DNA of 47,498 bases from Porphyromonadaceae bacterium UBA4259 (GCA_002396125.1 DGWL01000032.1:1-47498); one strand, 5' to 3'; counted from the first letter of the stretch, positions 26,063-35,818 are shown. A program made the numbers and translations. The notes: generated by a model from the letters alone, not told the origin.

Positions 26063-26863
26063 ATGACAATAAAAAACAGCCGGGAACAAAAACTCGAGGC
26101 TTTTGGAAAACTGCTGGATGTAATCGATAATCTGCGGGAAAAATGTCCATGGGACTCAGTGCAGACCAACGAGAGCATGCGCCCCAACACCATCGAGGAG
26201 GCCATGGAACTGGCCGAGGCGCTGCTGGGTAGCGACAACGAGAAAATCAAGAAGGAACTGGGCGACGTGCTGCTGCATGTGTTGCTCTATGCCCGCATTG
26301 GTGAAGAGACCGGCGCCTATGATGTCGCAACAGTGTGCGACGCTTTGCGTGAGAAACTCATCTTTCGTCACCCCCACATCTATGGCAACGACAAGGTGAG
26401 TGGAGTGAAAGAGTTGCTTGAGCACTGGGAAGTAATCAAGATGAAGGAAAAGGACGGCAACAAGACAATATTGGGCGGAGTACCCACCACGCTGCCTTCG
26501 CTCATCAAGGCGGAGCGTGTTCAAGAGAAAGCCGCCAACGTGGGCTTTGACTGGGACAAGAAAGAAGACGTGTGGGACAAAGTGAAAGAAGAACTTGCCG
26601 AGGTTGAGGCCGAGATGAAGGCCGGCAACGATGTGAACCTTGAAAAAGAGTTTGGCGACTTGTTTTTCTCACTGGTTAATGCCTCACGGCTCTACGGCGT
26701 TCGCCCCGACAATGCCCTTGAAAAAACCAACCTCAAGTTCATTGCGCGTTTCAACTATGTTGAAGCGCAAGCCAAGGCTCAAGGCAAGCACTTGAACGAG
26801 ATGACGCTGGCCGAAATGGACGAGTTGTGGAACGAGGCCAAACGCTTAAAACTGGGAGAATGA
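26063..26863 (+). CDS. mazG: MazG nucleoside triphosphate pyrophosphohydrolase
   Basis: 266 residues from the ATG at 26063; a TTG two codons upstream is less likely. It has two MazG domains. The first holds LREKCPWDSVQTNESM, then EEAMELAEAL and KKELGDVLLHVLLYARI (the EExxE…ExxD Mg2+ site). The second holds EVEAEM and EKEFGDLFFSLVNASRL. It hydrolyses (d)NTPs to monophosphates and PPi, cleaning the nucleotide pool. Its stop overlaps the topB start as ATGA, so the two are translationally coupled. Confidence 0.95.
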   Translation: MTIKNSREQKLEAFGKLLDVIDNLREKCPWDSVQTNESMRPNTIEEAMELAEALLGSDNEKIKKELGDVLLHVLLYARIGEETGAYDVATVCDALREKLIFRHPHIYGNDKVSGVKELLEHWEVIKMKEKDGNKTILGGVPTTLPSLIKAERVQEKAANVGFDWDKKEDVWDKVKEELAEVEAEMKAGNDVNLEKEFGDLFFSLVNASRLYGVRPDNALEKTNLKFIARFNYVEAQAKAQGKHLNEMTLAEMDELWNEAKRLKLGE

Positions 26864-28935
26864 AAGTTTGTGTGACAGAGAAACCCAGCGTCGCACGCGA
26901 CATAGCAAGGCTGCTTGGCGCCAACGACCGACACGACGGCTACTACGAGGGCAATGGCTATCAAGTGACGTGGACCTTCGGGCACCTGTGCTGCCTAAAG
27001 GAACCCAACGACTACACCGACCGATGGAAGCGGTGGAGCCTGGGCGCATTGCCCATGATACCGCAGCGCTTCGGCATCAAGCTCATCGAGGATGAAGGCA
27101 TCAAGAAGCAGTTCAAAGTGATTGAAACCCTCATTGCCGGTGCCGACGAGGTGATAAACTGCGGTGATGCCGGTCAAGAAGGAGAACTCATTCAGCGATG
27201 GGTTTACCAGAAGGCGCGCTGCGACAAACCCGTGAAACGCCTGTGGATTTCGTCACTCACCGACGAGAGCATTCGCGAGGGCTTTGGCAAGCTCCAGGAT
27301 GCGTCAAGTTTCGACAACCTCTACTATGCCGGCCTGTCGCGTGCTATTGGTGACTGGATTTTGGGAATGAACGCCACCCGGCTCTACACCTTGAAATACG
27401 CTCAGTCACGCAACGTGCTCTCTATAGGCCGCGTGCAGACCCCCACCCTGGCTCTCATTGTGGCCCGTGAGCGCGAGATTGAGAATTTCGTCCCCGAGGA
27501 TTACTGGGAGATAAAGACCAAATACCGCGACACCATTTTCAATTCCACCAAAGGCAAGTTCAAGACCGCTGATGCCGCAAGCGAGATTGTGGAGAGCATC
27601 AAGGAATTTCCGCTCACTATCACATCGGTGGCCAAGAAGAAAGGCAAGGAAGCGCCCCCCCGCCTCTTCGACCTCACCAGCCTGCAAGTGGAATGCAACA
27701 AAAAGCACGGCTACAGCGCCGACGAGACCTTGCGCCTCATTCAGTCGCTCTATGAGAAAAAAGTGACTACCTATCCTCGCGTCGACACCACCTTCTTGAG
27801 CGACGACATCTACCCCAAGATTCAGGGCATAATGGAAGCTATGAAACCTTATGCTCCATTAACCCAACCTGTGCTCGCAAGTAAAATCCCCAAGAGCAAG
27901 AAGGTGTTTGACAACAGCAAGGTAACCGACCACCATGCCATCATTCCCACCAACGTTGACCCAAGCACCACACTACTCTCGCGCGAGGAAAAACTAGTCT
28001 ACGACCTGGTGGCAAAGCGCTTTATAGCAGCCTTCTACCCCGATTGTGAGTTTTCGACCACTACAGTGATGGCTCGCGCCGGCGACTATGACTTCAAGGC
28101 TACAGGCAAGGAAATCCTGAGTGATGGCTGGCGCGTTATTTATAATAAAGAAAAGACCACTGCCGAGAAAGACGACAAAGAGGATGACGAGAATGCCGTG
28201 ATGCCCACATTCGTTGAGGGTGAGAGCGGGCCTCATGAACCGTCGCTGCTCAAAAAGACCACCCAGCCACCCAAGCACTACACCGAGGGAACATTGCTGC
28301 GCGCTATGGAAACAGCCGGCAAACTGGTTGACGACGATGAGCTGCGCGATGCCATGAAAGAGAACGGCATAGGCCGCCCGTCAACCCGTGCCGCCATCAT
28401 TGAAACGCTACACAAGCGCCACTACATTGCCAAGGAGCGCAAGAGCCTCAGGGCTACACCTGCCGGCAAGCAGCTCATAGACACCATCAAGGAAGAACTG
28501 CTCAAGTCGGCAAAGCTCACCGGACTGTGGGAAAACAAGCTTCGCAAGATTGAGCGCGGCGAGTTCAGCGCACAGCAGTTTATTCAGGAACTCAAAACCC
28601 TGGTCAATGAGATTGTGATTAATGTGCTGAGCGACAATTCCAGCACCACCATCATTGTGGCAAGCGACGAGAAGAAAGCAAAAGGAAAGTCGGCGAACCG
28701 AGCCGATAGCGGCGAAAGCAAAGAAAAGAAGCCACGCAAGCCGCGATTAAAGTCAATCGAGGAGATTGTGTGCCCCGAATGTGGCAAGGGTCACATAATT
28801 AAGGGCCGCACCGCCTATGGTTGCAGCCAATGGGCCACGGGCTGCACGATGCGACTGCCATTTGACACCTATCCCGCCGACCTCACTGCTGCCCGACTCA
28901 ACACCATGATTAAGAAAGCCTACAAGAACCAATGA
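26860..28935 (+). CDS. topB: DNA topoisomerase III (type IA)
   Basis: 691 residues from the ATG at 26860, which overlaps the mazG stop; the frame is open 11 codons further upstream inside mazG, but MKVCVTEKPSVARDIARLLG is the family start. The Toprim domain has E7 (TEKPS) and DAGQEGE at 103-109. The catalytic tyrosine is Y305 (TTYPRVDT). GRVQTPTLALI (191-201) and GIGRPSTRAAII are other family blocks. The C-terminus has one four-Cys zinc ribbon (CPECGKG…CSQWATGC) after a Lys-rich linker. It decatenates and relaxes negatively supercoiled DNA. The Toprim motif reads DAGQE where Escherichia coli has DPDRE; this variant seems usual for the Bacteroidetes branch. Confidence 0.95.
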   Translation: MKVCVTEKPSVARDIARLLGANDRHDGYYEGNGYQVTWTFGHLCCLKEPNDYTDRWKRWSLGALPMIPQRFGIKLIEDEGIKKQFKVIETLIAGADEVINCGDAGQEGELIQRWVYQKARCDKPVKRLWISSLTDESIREGFGKLQDASSFDNLYYAGLSRAIGDWILGMNATRLYTLKYAQSRNVLSIGRVQTPTLALIVAREREIENFVPEDYWEIKTKYRDTIFNSTKGKFKTADAASEIVESIKEFPLTITSVAKKKGKEAPPRLFDLTSLQVECNKKHGYSADETLRLIQSLYEKKVTTYPRVDTTFLSDDIYPKIQGIMEAMKPYAPLTQPVLASKIPKSKKVFDNSKVTDHHAIIPTNVDPSTTLLSREEKLVYDLVAKRFIAAFYPDCEFSTTTVMARAGDYDFKATGKEILSDGWRVIYNKEKTTAEKDDKEDDENAVMPTFVEGESGPHEPSLLKKTTQPPKHYTEGTLLRAMETAGKLVDDDELRDAMKENGIGRPSTRAAIIETLHKRHYIAKERKSLRATPAGKQLIDTIKEELLKSAKLTGLWENKLRKIERGEFSAQQFIQELKTLVNEIVINVLSDNSSTTIIVASDEKKAKGKSANRADSGESKEKKPRKPRLKSIEEIVCPECGKGHIIKGRTAYGCSQWATGCTMRLPFDTYPADLTAARLNTMIKKAYKNQ

Positions 28936-29132
28936 GCGACAGCGTGCAATATATAATTGTGGGTATTGTGGTTGCCGCGGCCTTTGCCTTGGCCGCACGT
29001 AGCCTGTGGCGGCTCATCAAGCACAAGAAGTCGGCACTCAACCCATGCTCCAGCTGCGCTCTGCGCTCCACTTGCGACAAGAAGCAAAATCCCCACAACC
29101 ACGAGAGTGGCAATGGGGATTGCAAGCTGTAA
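28932..29132 (+). CDS. Small Cys-rich one-pass membrane protein (FeoB-associated type)
   Basis: 66 residues. A single membrane helix (about 7-25, YIIVGIVVAAAFALAARSLW) is followed by a basic stretch and a Cys cluster (NPCSSCALRSTCDKK, plus one late Cys). This matches the FeoB-associated Cys-rich membrane protein family, usually found beside feoB. Here it starts inside the topB stop codon (ATGA), 13 kb away from feoB. Metal binding is suggested by the Cys pattern only. The four-base overlap and intact features argue that it is a real gene. Confidence 0.75.
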   Translation: MSDSVQYIIVGIVVAAAFALAARSLWRLIKHKKSALNPCSSCALRSTCDKKQNPHNHESGNGDCKL

Positions 29133-29201
29133 AAAAGGATTAAAAATGACGCACTCACCGGTAGAGCCACTCGCGCAGCCCACCATTAGCAAGTGCTTTT
29201 A

Positions 29202-30878
29202 TCATTCACCGCCCTGCTCGTAGTAAAGCGTGCAAGACGTCTGGTCGCACATCTCATCGTCGCCAAAGTACTGGATTGGACCCGGATAGATGTAACTGGT
29301 TTCACGTGCCCAAAGCTCGCGGCTGTTGGCAAACACCTTGAAAGGCTTGCCCTCAAGATCAACGAGAGCCTTCTTTATAACAGGCTTTTGCTCGCCATTG
29401 CGGTGCTCCATGTTCATCATCATGGTGATGGGAATTCCACCGGCCTCCCACTCGGCGGCGGGCTTGGCAAGATGGCGAATCGACGACATATAGCCTGTGG
29501 CGCCGGCGTTAATAAGCATGGCTGCGTTGTAGCCCAAGGCGTAGCAGTAGTCGGCATCGAAATTCGACGGGTCGGCACAGCGTCCCTCATAGCCGAAGAA
29601 GTGGTGCAGGCGCTTGAACTTGCCGTTGTACTTGCCTTCCTCTTTCATCTGCTGCAATTTCTTGCCAACCATCTCGCTGAGCAGTTTCTCGGTCTCGATG
29701 AGTGAGAGCTGAACGTTGCCATGAGGGTCGCGGTCGAGAGTGAGCTGACGTGCCACTGTGGGAGGCAACGTCTCGAAGCGAGCCTTGTTATTTGGTGTAA
29801 GATGGTTAAGCACGAATTCACGCTGCTCGTCGAGATGCAGCTTTGAGAAGTCGGGGTTGGCAGCCAAGATGTCGTTGAGCTCGTCGATGAGCATCTTCAT
29901 GGCAGGCATGAACTCAATGAGACCCTCGGGGATGAGGACGATACCATAGTTCTTACCTTGCTCGGCACGGGCGGCCACCACGCGGGCGATGTCGGTCACC
30001 ACGTCGTCGAGATACATATTCTTGGCAGCAACTTCCTCGCCAATAACGCAATAGTTGGGCTGAGTCTGCAACGCGCATTCAAGAGCGATATGTGACGCCG
30101 AGCGTCCCATGAGCTTGATGAAGTGCCAGTATTTCTTGGCACTGTTGCAGTCGCGCTCCACGTTGCCGATGAGCTCACTGTAGAGCTTGGTGGCTGTGTC
30201 GAAGCCAAACGATATCTCAATTTTCTCGTTCTTCAGGTCACCGTCGATAGTCTTGGGGCAACCAATAATCTGAACAGGAACATTCTTCTGCTTGTAATAC
30301 TCAGCAAGCACTGCGGCGTTGGTATTGGAGTCGTCACCACCAATGATTACCACGGCACGGATGCCCAGCTCGTTGATGATTTCAAGACCTTTCTCAAACT
30401 GCTCGGGTTTCTCGAGCTTGGTGCGTCCTGAGCCAATCATGTCGAAGCCACCGCAGTTGCGGTAGTCGTCGACGATGTCGCGTGTGATTTCCATGTAGTT
30501 GTGCTCAATGAGACCCTCGGGACCCATCAGGAAGCCGAAGAGGCGGTTATTCTCATTGATAGCCTTGATACCGTCGAAGATGCCACTGATCACATTGTGA
30601 CCACCGGGAGCTTGACCACCCGAGAGAATGACACCCACATTGAAAGTTGTGTCGCTGTGAACCGATGCCCCGGCGCTTGTGTCGCGCTTAAAGGTGAGCT
30701 CGGGAAGACCGTAGGTGCAGGGGAACAAAGCCTTGATTTCGGCCTGATTACCGACCGATTGTGTGGCTTCGCCTTTAACTGCCACCACAGCTCCCTTGAG
30801 AGTCTCGGGAAGTTTGGGTTGATAGGCGGCACGTAATTGTTGAAGAATACTTTTCTTCTTGAATTTCAAAACATCCAT
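29202..30878 (-). CDS. pfp: Pyrophosphate-dependent 6-phosphofructokinase
   Basis: 558 residues, the long clade. The N-terminal nucleotide/PPi fold has GVILSGGQAPGGHN (about 82-95). GGDDS at 180-184 replaces the GGDGS of ATP enzymes, and PKTIDGD (208-214) carries the lysine linked with pyrophosphate use. MGRSASH (about 257-263) binds fructose-6-phosphate. It reversibly phosphorylates fructose-6-phosphate with PPi, saving ATP in fermenters. It is monocistronic. A degenerate -7 box (GAACTTTG) lies at 30923-30930 on the minus strand. Confidence 0.95.
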   Translation of the reverse strand: MDVLKFKKKSILQQLRAAYQPKLPETLKGAVVAVKGEATQSVGNQAEIKALFPCTYGLPELTFKRDTSAGASVHSDTTFNVGVILSGGQAPGGHNVISGIFDGIKAINENNRLFGFLMGPEGLIEHNYMEITRDIVDDYRNCGGFDMIGSGRTKLEKPEQFEKGLEIINELGIRAVVIIGGDDSNTNAAVLAEYYKQKNVPVQIIGCPKTIDGDLKNEKIEISFGFDTATKLYSELIGNVERDCNSAKKYWHFIKLMGRSASHIALECALQTQPNYCVIGEEVAAKNMYLDDVVTDIARVVAARAEQGKNYGIVLIPEGLIEFMPAMKMLIDELNDILAANPDFSKLHLDEQREFVLNHLTPNNKARFETLPPTVARQLTLDRDPHGNVQLSLIETEKLLSEMVGKKLQQMKEEGKYNGKFKRLHHFFGYEGRCADPSNFDADYCYALGYNAAMLINAGATGYMSSIRHLAKPAAEWEAGGIPITMMMNMEHRNGEQKPVIKKALVDLEGKPFKVFANSRELWARETSYIYPGPIQYFGDDEMCDQTSCTLYYEQGGE

Positions 30879-31032
30879 ATTATTACCTTTAAAATATTTT
30901 AACTATTAACCTATATTTTTTGCAAAGTTCTAAAAAAATATTATTTTGTGCAACAACAAAATATTTAAAAAATCTTTATGAGGCTTTGACACCGATTGCA
31001 TAGATATTTTTCCACTTCTCGAGCATCGAACT

Positions 31033-31047
31033 TTTTGACAGTCAAAA
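31033..31047. promoter_or_regulatory. Palindrome TTTTGACAGTCAAAA between divergent genes
   Basis: Perfect 7-bp arms around one base. It lies in the 247-bp gap between pfp (minus) and the flippase gene (plus), about 46 bases upstream of the flippase -7 box. It could be an operator for either gene; no regulator is known. Confidence 0.4.
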
Positions 31048-31092
31048 TACTCAAAAAAACGCAATAAGCTAGAATATTCCAGATTTATTGAC

Positions 31093-31100
31093 TAAATTTG
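31093..31100 (+). promoter_or_regulatory. -7 box for the flippase gene
   Basis: TAAATTTG, 25 bases before the ATG at 31126. No TTTG at -33. Confidence 0.5.
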
Positions 31101-31125
31101 CGGCCGCACTCAGGCAACAATAATA

Positions 31126-32592
31126 ATGGACGAGAACACACGACCACTGAAGGAAAGAACCACGCAGAGCCTATTCTGGAGCGCGCTCAACAACGGCACG
31201 CTGCAGGTGCTCAACATTCTCTTTGGCATAGTGCTGGCGCGACTGCTCACGCCGGGCGACTATGGCATCGTGGGCGTCCTCACCATCTTCACCCTGCTTG
31301 CGGGCAACCTGCAGAGCAGTGGTTTCACCCAGGCGCTAATCAACCTCAAGAAACCGCGTCCCGAGGATTACAACTCGGTGTTCTGGTTCAACGTGCTGGT
31401 GAGCGTGGTGCTTTATGCCGTGTTGTGGCTGTGCGCTCCACTCATTGCCTCTTTCTTTCGCCAGCCGGTGCTTGTGGAGGTGTCACGGTTTGTGTTCCTG
31501 GCTTTTGTCATCTCATCGCTGGGCATTGCCCATGCCGCCTACATGAGCAAGAACATGATGAACCGCGAGGTGGCCATTATCAACCTGGCGGCACTTCTCT
31601 CTTCGGGCACCACAGGTATAATTCTTGCTGTTACCGGTTATGCCTACTGGAGCCTTGCATGGCAGCAGGTAGTGTATATCACCGTTCTCAACGTGGGCCG
31701 TTACATCTATGTGAAATGGCGTCCCACTCTGCACATCGACTTCGGGCCCGTGCGCAGCATGTTCGGCTTTGCAATCAATATCCTTTTTACCAACGTCATC
31801 AACACCCTGAGCGGACAAATCTTAACCTTCATCTTCGGCCGCCTGTTCAGCATAGGCCAAGTGGGAAACTTCTCTCAGGCCAACAAATGGAACACGCAGG
31901 CTAGCACATTTGTGAGCGGCACGCTGCTGCAAGTGGTGCAGACAGTGCTCGTGAGCGTGCGCGACGACCGCGACCGCCAGTTGCGTGTATTCCGTAAGCT
32001 GTTGCGCTTCACCGCTTTCCTATCCTTCCCCGTGATGCTGGGCGTGGCACTGGTGGCACGAGAGTTTGTGGTTATCGCCCTTGGTGAGCAGTGGATCGAC
32101 AGCATCCCACTGCTGCAGGTACTGTGCGTGGCAGGCGCATTCATGCCACTCTACACCGTGTATCAAAATCTTGCCATCGGCTGCAGGCGCAGCGACCTCT
32201 ACCTGTGGTGCAACGTGGGGCAGATTGTGCTGCAAATCACCGCGATTTTGATTACCTACTACTGCATCTCTCAATCGATGCTGGTTGTTGTGGCCGTCTA
32301 CTCGGCGCTCATGGTGGTGTGGCTGGCTGCATGGCAAGTTGTAGCGAGGCAACTCATTGGGCTGCGATGGCGCGATGCCATAGCCGACGTGGTACCACTG
32401 CTGACCGTCACAGTGATGGCGTTTACGCTCACACATTTCGCTACCGCCTGGATTTCCAGCTACAAAGTGTTGCTCGTCGCCAAGGTTCTACTGGGTGCCG
32501 GGCTCTACATCGCCGCCATGAAATTGCTGCACGTTAAAATCTTCGACGAGGCATGGCAATATCTCAAGGGCCGATTTTTCTCACACAAATAA
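31126..32592 (+). CDS. Polysaccharide flippase (Wzx/MATE-like, WzxC group)
   Basis: 488 residues with about 12-14 hydrophobic helices. It starts with the family pattern TTQSLFWSALNNGTLQVLNIL, then LARLLTPGDYGIVGVLTIF, which is the hallmark of the lipopolysaccharide/exopolysaccharide flippase group of the MOP superfamily. Such proteins move lipid-linked sugar units across the inner membrane. No glycosyltransferases stand beside it, so the cargo sugar cannot be named. It appears to be transcribed alone and is convergent with miaA. Confidence 0.9.
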   Translation: MDENTRPLKERTTQSLFWSALNNGTLQVLNILFGIVLARLLTPGDYGIVGVLTIFTLLAGNLQSSGFTQALINLKKPRPEDYNSVFWFNVLVSVVLYAVLWLCAPLIASFFRQPVLVEVSRFVFLAFVISSLGIAHAAYMSKNMMNREVAIINLAALLSSGTTGIILAVTGYAYWSLAWQQVVYITVLNVGRYIYVKWRPTLHIDFGPVRSMFGFAINILFTNVINTLSGQILTFIFGRLFSIGQVGNFSQANKWNTQASTFVSGTLLQVVQTVLVSVRDDRDRQLRVFRKLLRFTAFLSFPVMLGVALVAREFVVIALGEQWIDSIPLLQVLCVAGAFMPLYTVYQNLAIGCRRSDLYLWCNVGQIVLQITAILITYYCISQSMLVVVAVYSALMVVWLAAWQVVARQLIGLRWRDAIADVVPLLTVTVMAFTLTHFATAWISSYKVLLVAKVLLGAGLYIAAMKLLHVKIFDEAWQYLKGRFFSHK

Positions 32593-32679
32593 GGATAACT
32601 GCCGGGTGGATTGTCGCCCGGAAGGCTTTAAATAGAGCTCAGCGACAGATTCTGTTCTAATCAGCAAAATTATTGCGAC

Positions 32680-33576
32680 TCACTTAATGAGGTTTAGAGC
32701 GGCGGTAATGAACCGATCGTCGGGCATGTTGTAAGGTAGCCAGTGGATGAGAGTGCCGCGACGCTCCATGCCGCGGAACCATGTCATCTGGCGCTTGGCA
32801 AACTGGTGAATAGCAGTTTCCAACTGTGTAAACATCTCTTCGTGTGACAGTTCGCCCATGACGTATAAAGTTATGTATTTATATTCAAGCCCATAGTAAA
32901 TGAGATCCTGCGGTTCTACCCCACTCTCGATGAGGTGCCGCACCTCGTCGACCATGCCAGCATCGAGCCTTGCTTGCAAGCGCTCGGTAATGCGCCGGCG
33001 CCTGGTGTCGCGGTCGATGTCGATACCTATTACCACCGCATTGGTCAATGGATGCGGCTCGGTGGCGGCTTTGAGATGAGGATTGTCGTGATAATACATT
33101 GCTATCTCGATAGCGCGAATGGCCCGCTTGGGAGTGTCGATATCGCTATTGTTGCGCAAAGTCTTGTATCGCTTGAGTATCAACGTCAACTCATCAAGGC
33201 TCATGGTTGCCAGCCTGGCACGCAACTCGCGATTCTCGGGAACCGGCGGTAACTGGATTCCCTTGACCACACTTTCGACATAGAGTCCTGTGCCTCCACA
33301 CAGGATGACAGGCTTGCCACGGCCTGTGATGTCGTCGTAGCAAGCCTGATAGTCGCGCAAGTACTCAAAGAGGTTGTACTTGTAGCCCGCTGGGCAAATG
33401 TCAATCATGTGGTAAGGCACCTCACCATAATCGTCCAGATCCTTGCCGGTGCCCAAGTCCATGCCACGGTAGAGCTGCCGCGAGTCGGCACTGATTATTT
33501 CAGCGCCAATCGCGCGCGCAAGAGCAACAGCCTTACCGGTCTTGCCCGATGCCGTAGGACCTGTGATGATTATCAT
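32680..33576 (-). CDS. miaA: tRNA dimethylallyltransferase
   Basis: 298 residues from the ATG at 33576. The frame is open further upstream, but MIIITGPTASGKTGKAVALA is the family start with the Walker A loop, and the longer form would overlap the DPP IV gene. DSRQLYRGMDLGTGK and the GGTGLYVESV block are MiaA signatures. QFAKRQMTWFRGM matches the conserved late motif that contacts tRNA. It adds dimethylallyl to A37 of tRNAs that read UNN codons. It lies 10 bp after the DPP IV stop. Confidence 0.95.
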   Translation of the reverse strand: MIIITGPTASGKTGKAVALARAIGAEIISADSRQLYRGMDLGTGKDLDDYGEVPYHMIDICPAGYKYNLFEYLRDYQACYDDITGRGKPVILCGGTGLYVESVVKGIQLPPVPENRELRARLATMSLDELTLILKRYKTLRNNSDIDTPKRAIRAIEIAMYYHDNPHLKAATEPHPLTNAVVIGIDIDRDTRRRRITERLQARLDAGMVDEVRHLIESGVEPQDLIYYGLEYKYITLYVMGELSHEEMFTQLETAIHQFAKRQMTWFRGMERRGTLIHWLPYNMPDDRFITAALNLIK

Positions 33577-33586
33577 GCGATGCAGT

Positions 33587-35782
33587 TTACTTCTTGAGGT
33601 TCTTGTCAAAGAAGTTGAGCACTCGCTGATAGAGTGGCAAGCGCACATTGCAGCCGTTGATGCTGTGGTTCATGTTGGGGTAAACCATCATTTCGAACTG
33701 CTGGTTCTCGCTGTGCAGTTTGGCAATGTATTGCATCGAGTTGACAATGCGCACGTTGTCGTCGGCACTGCCAAACATGATGAGCAACTTGCCCTTGAGC
33801 TGGTGGGTGAGGTCGAGAGGAGCATAACTGTAGCCCGCCTCGTTCTCCTGAGGAGTGAGCATGTAACGCTCGGTGTAGATGCTGTCGTAGAATCGCCACG
33901 AGGTGACGGGAGCGATTGCCACACCACAGTTGTAGATGTCGGTACCCTGCGAGAGCGCCATGAGAGCCTCGAAACCACCAAAACTCCATCCCCAGATGCC
34001 GATGCGCGAGGCATCGACCCACGGCTGGCTTGCCATGAAACGCGCTGCAGCGAGCTGGTCTTGGGTCTCGTAGCGTCCAAGATTGAGATAAACAGCCTTC
34101 TCAAACTCCTTTCCGCGACCGCCTGTGCCACGGCCATCAACACATGCAATGACATAGCCCTGCATCGCGAAGAAGTCTTCCCAATCTCGAGTCCAGCTGT
34201 TGAGCACCTCTTGCGAACCCGGTCCGCTATACTGCGACATAATGCATGGATACTGCTTGGCAGGGTCGAAACCAACAGGCTTAATCATGTAGCCATTGAG
34301 CACCTGCCCCTCATCGTTAACCATGGTGAAGAACTCACGCTTAGGGATTGCAGGGTCGGTATACTTGGCAGCATACTCCTCGTTGAGCTGGAGGTTACGC
34401 ACCAACTTGCCGTCGGCCTGATAGATGGCGTATTGCGGAGGAGTGTTCACATCGCTGAAACGGCGAATGTAATAGGAGAAATCGCTATTGAAAGTGGCGC
34501 TATAGGTTCCACGGCCGTCAACGAGTTCGGTAACAACGCCTGTTACGTCGCTAGCGCAACGCAGAGTGCGATTGAGAGCGCCCTCACGGCCTTCCTTGGT
34601 ACTCTGGAAATAGAACAGGCGTCGCGCCTCGTCGTAGCCGTAGTAGCTTGTCACCTCATAGTCGCCGCTGGTTATTTGCTTCACTAGCTTGCCCTGGTAA
34701 TTGTACTTGTAGAGGTGCATGTGGCCGTCGCGGTTGCTCTTGACAACAAAGAATGTGCTATAGTATTTCACACCTGTCACAACATCGCTGTCGATCCACA
34801 TGTCGCTAGTTTCCTCATAGGCCTCGGTTGAATTGCAAGTAGCCGGGTCGACGGCATAAATGTTCATGTGATTCTGGGCACGATTGAGCTTGACAACCAT
34901 TAGCTGCGGATTCTGTTCCTTGCTAAAGCGGATGTCGGGGATGTAATCATCGTTGCTCAATGGCAGTTCAACCTTTGTGAGCTTGCCATCGTGGATGTCG
35001 TAGATCATGACGCTCACAATCGAGTTATTCTCACCGGCCGATGGGTACTTGTAATCAAAACGCCCCGGGTGAATGGCATAGTCGGCATTAGGACGGCACT
35101 CGCCCTGATAAAGTTCCATAGAACACATTGGCACCTGCGACTCGTCGAAGCGGATGAACGCTAAGTAGCGCGAGTCGGGTGACCAAGCAAACGAGTTGAG
35201 AATACCAAATTCCTCCTGATAAACCCAATCGGGGACGGCATTGATTATCTCGTTCTTTTTACCATCGGTGGTAACAGTGAGCTCGGCTCCGCTTCCCAAG
35301 TGCTTGATATAAACATTATTGTCGCGCACATAGGCCACTTGATTGCCCGTTGGCGACAGTGTTGCGATTTCCTCGCCACCTTGTTGAGAGAGTCGCTGCA
35401 ACTTGTTCTCCTTAATATTATAAATGTAGTGGTCGGCACTGAATGAGTAGCGATAGATGGGGTTGGTAGCAGTCCACAGCAGGATGCTGCTCTCGTCGCT
35501 GCTCATGGTGTAACCATCCCACGAAGCAATTTTATTGTCTTTAATTTTAGAGTTGTCGAAGAAAGTGGTTACGTCCTTTTCCTTCTTGTAGCTGTGCTTG
35601 GATATTGCTGTTCCCGAGTTGTTGAACTGATAGTAGTAACGCCCGTCGAGAGCCGGCTGGCTGGCCGGTATTCCCTTAGGTCTCACCTGTGAGAGAACAA
35701 AATCTTCAATCTCGAGAGCGCTTGCTGCCGAGCAGCACATAGCCACAGCGGCAATTGTCAATAAGGCTTTTTTAAAGTTCAT
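33587..35782 (-). CDS. Dipeptidyl peptidase IV (S9 family)
   Basis: 731 residues from the ATG at 35782; the TTG two codons earlier is unlikely. It has a signal peptide (about 1-22). The N-terminal beta-propeller carries the Glu pair that holds the substrate N-terminus (DWVYQEEF). The C-terminal alpha/beta hydrolase has the triad Ser (GIWGWSFGG), Asp (GSADDNVR) and His (MNHSING), at about 600, 674 and 706. It removes N-terminal X-Pro or X-Ala dipeptides in the periplasm. It is divergent from the GH2-M64 operon and shares its direction with miaA. Confidence 0.93.
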   Translation of the reverse strand: MNFKKALLTIAAVAMCCSAASALEIEDFVLSQVRPKGIPASQPALDGRYYYQFNNSGTAISKHSYKKEKDVTTFFDNSKIKDNKIASWDGYTMSSDESSILLWTATNPIYRYSFSADHYIYNIKENKLQRLSQQGGEEIATLSPTGNQVAYVRDNNVYIKHLGSGAELTVTTDGKKNEIINAVPDWVYQEEFGILNSFAWSPDSRYLAFIRFDESQVPMCSMELYQGECRPNADYAIHPGRFDYKYPSAGENNSIVSVMIYDIHDGKLTKVELPLSNDDYIPDIRFSKEQNPQLMVVKLNRAQNHMNIYAVDPATCNSTEAYEETSDMWIDSDVVTGVKYYSTFFVVKSNRDGHMHLYKYNYQGKLVKQITSGDYEVTSYYGYDEARRLFYFQSTKEGREGALNRTLRCASDVTGVVTELVDGRGTYSATFNSDFSYYIRRFSDVNTPPQYAIYQADGKLVRNLQLNEEYAAKYTDPAIPKREFFTMVNDEGQVLNGYMIKPVGFDPAKQYPCIMSQYSGPGSQEVLNSWTRDWEDFFAMQGYVIACVDGRGTGGRGKEFEKAVYLNLGRYETQDQLAAARFMASQPWVDASRIGIWGWSFGGFEALMALSQGTDIYNCGVAIAPVTSWRFYDSIYTERYMLTPQENEAGYSYAPLDLTHQLKGKLLIMFGSADDNVRIVNSMQYIAKLHSENQQFEMMVYPNMNHSINGCNVRLPLYQRVLNFFDKNLKK

Positions 35783-35818
35783 GATCAATGAGTGTTGAAT
35801 TATGTTTTATTGATGGCA

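Noticed and set aside
26901..27200. Toprim motif of TopB reading DAGQE instead of the Escherichia coli DPDRE, considered as a sign of inactivity
   Set aside because: The acidic first Asp and the following Glu are kept, the catalytic Tyr and all other blocks are intact, and a DAG-type motif is usual in this branch. It is not evidence of loss of function.
32602..32621. CCGGG…CCCGG hairpin between the flippase gene and miaA as a terminator
   Set aside because: Only five base pairs and no T-run on either strand.
33542..34687. 381-codon antisense frame opposite the DPP IV gene
   Set aside because: The opposite strand encodes a complete S9 peptidase with its triad. The antisense frame has shadow composition and no start context.
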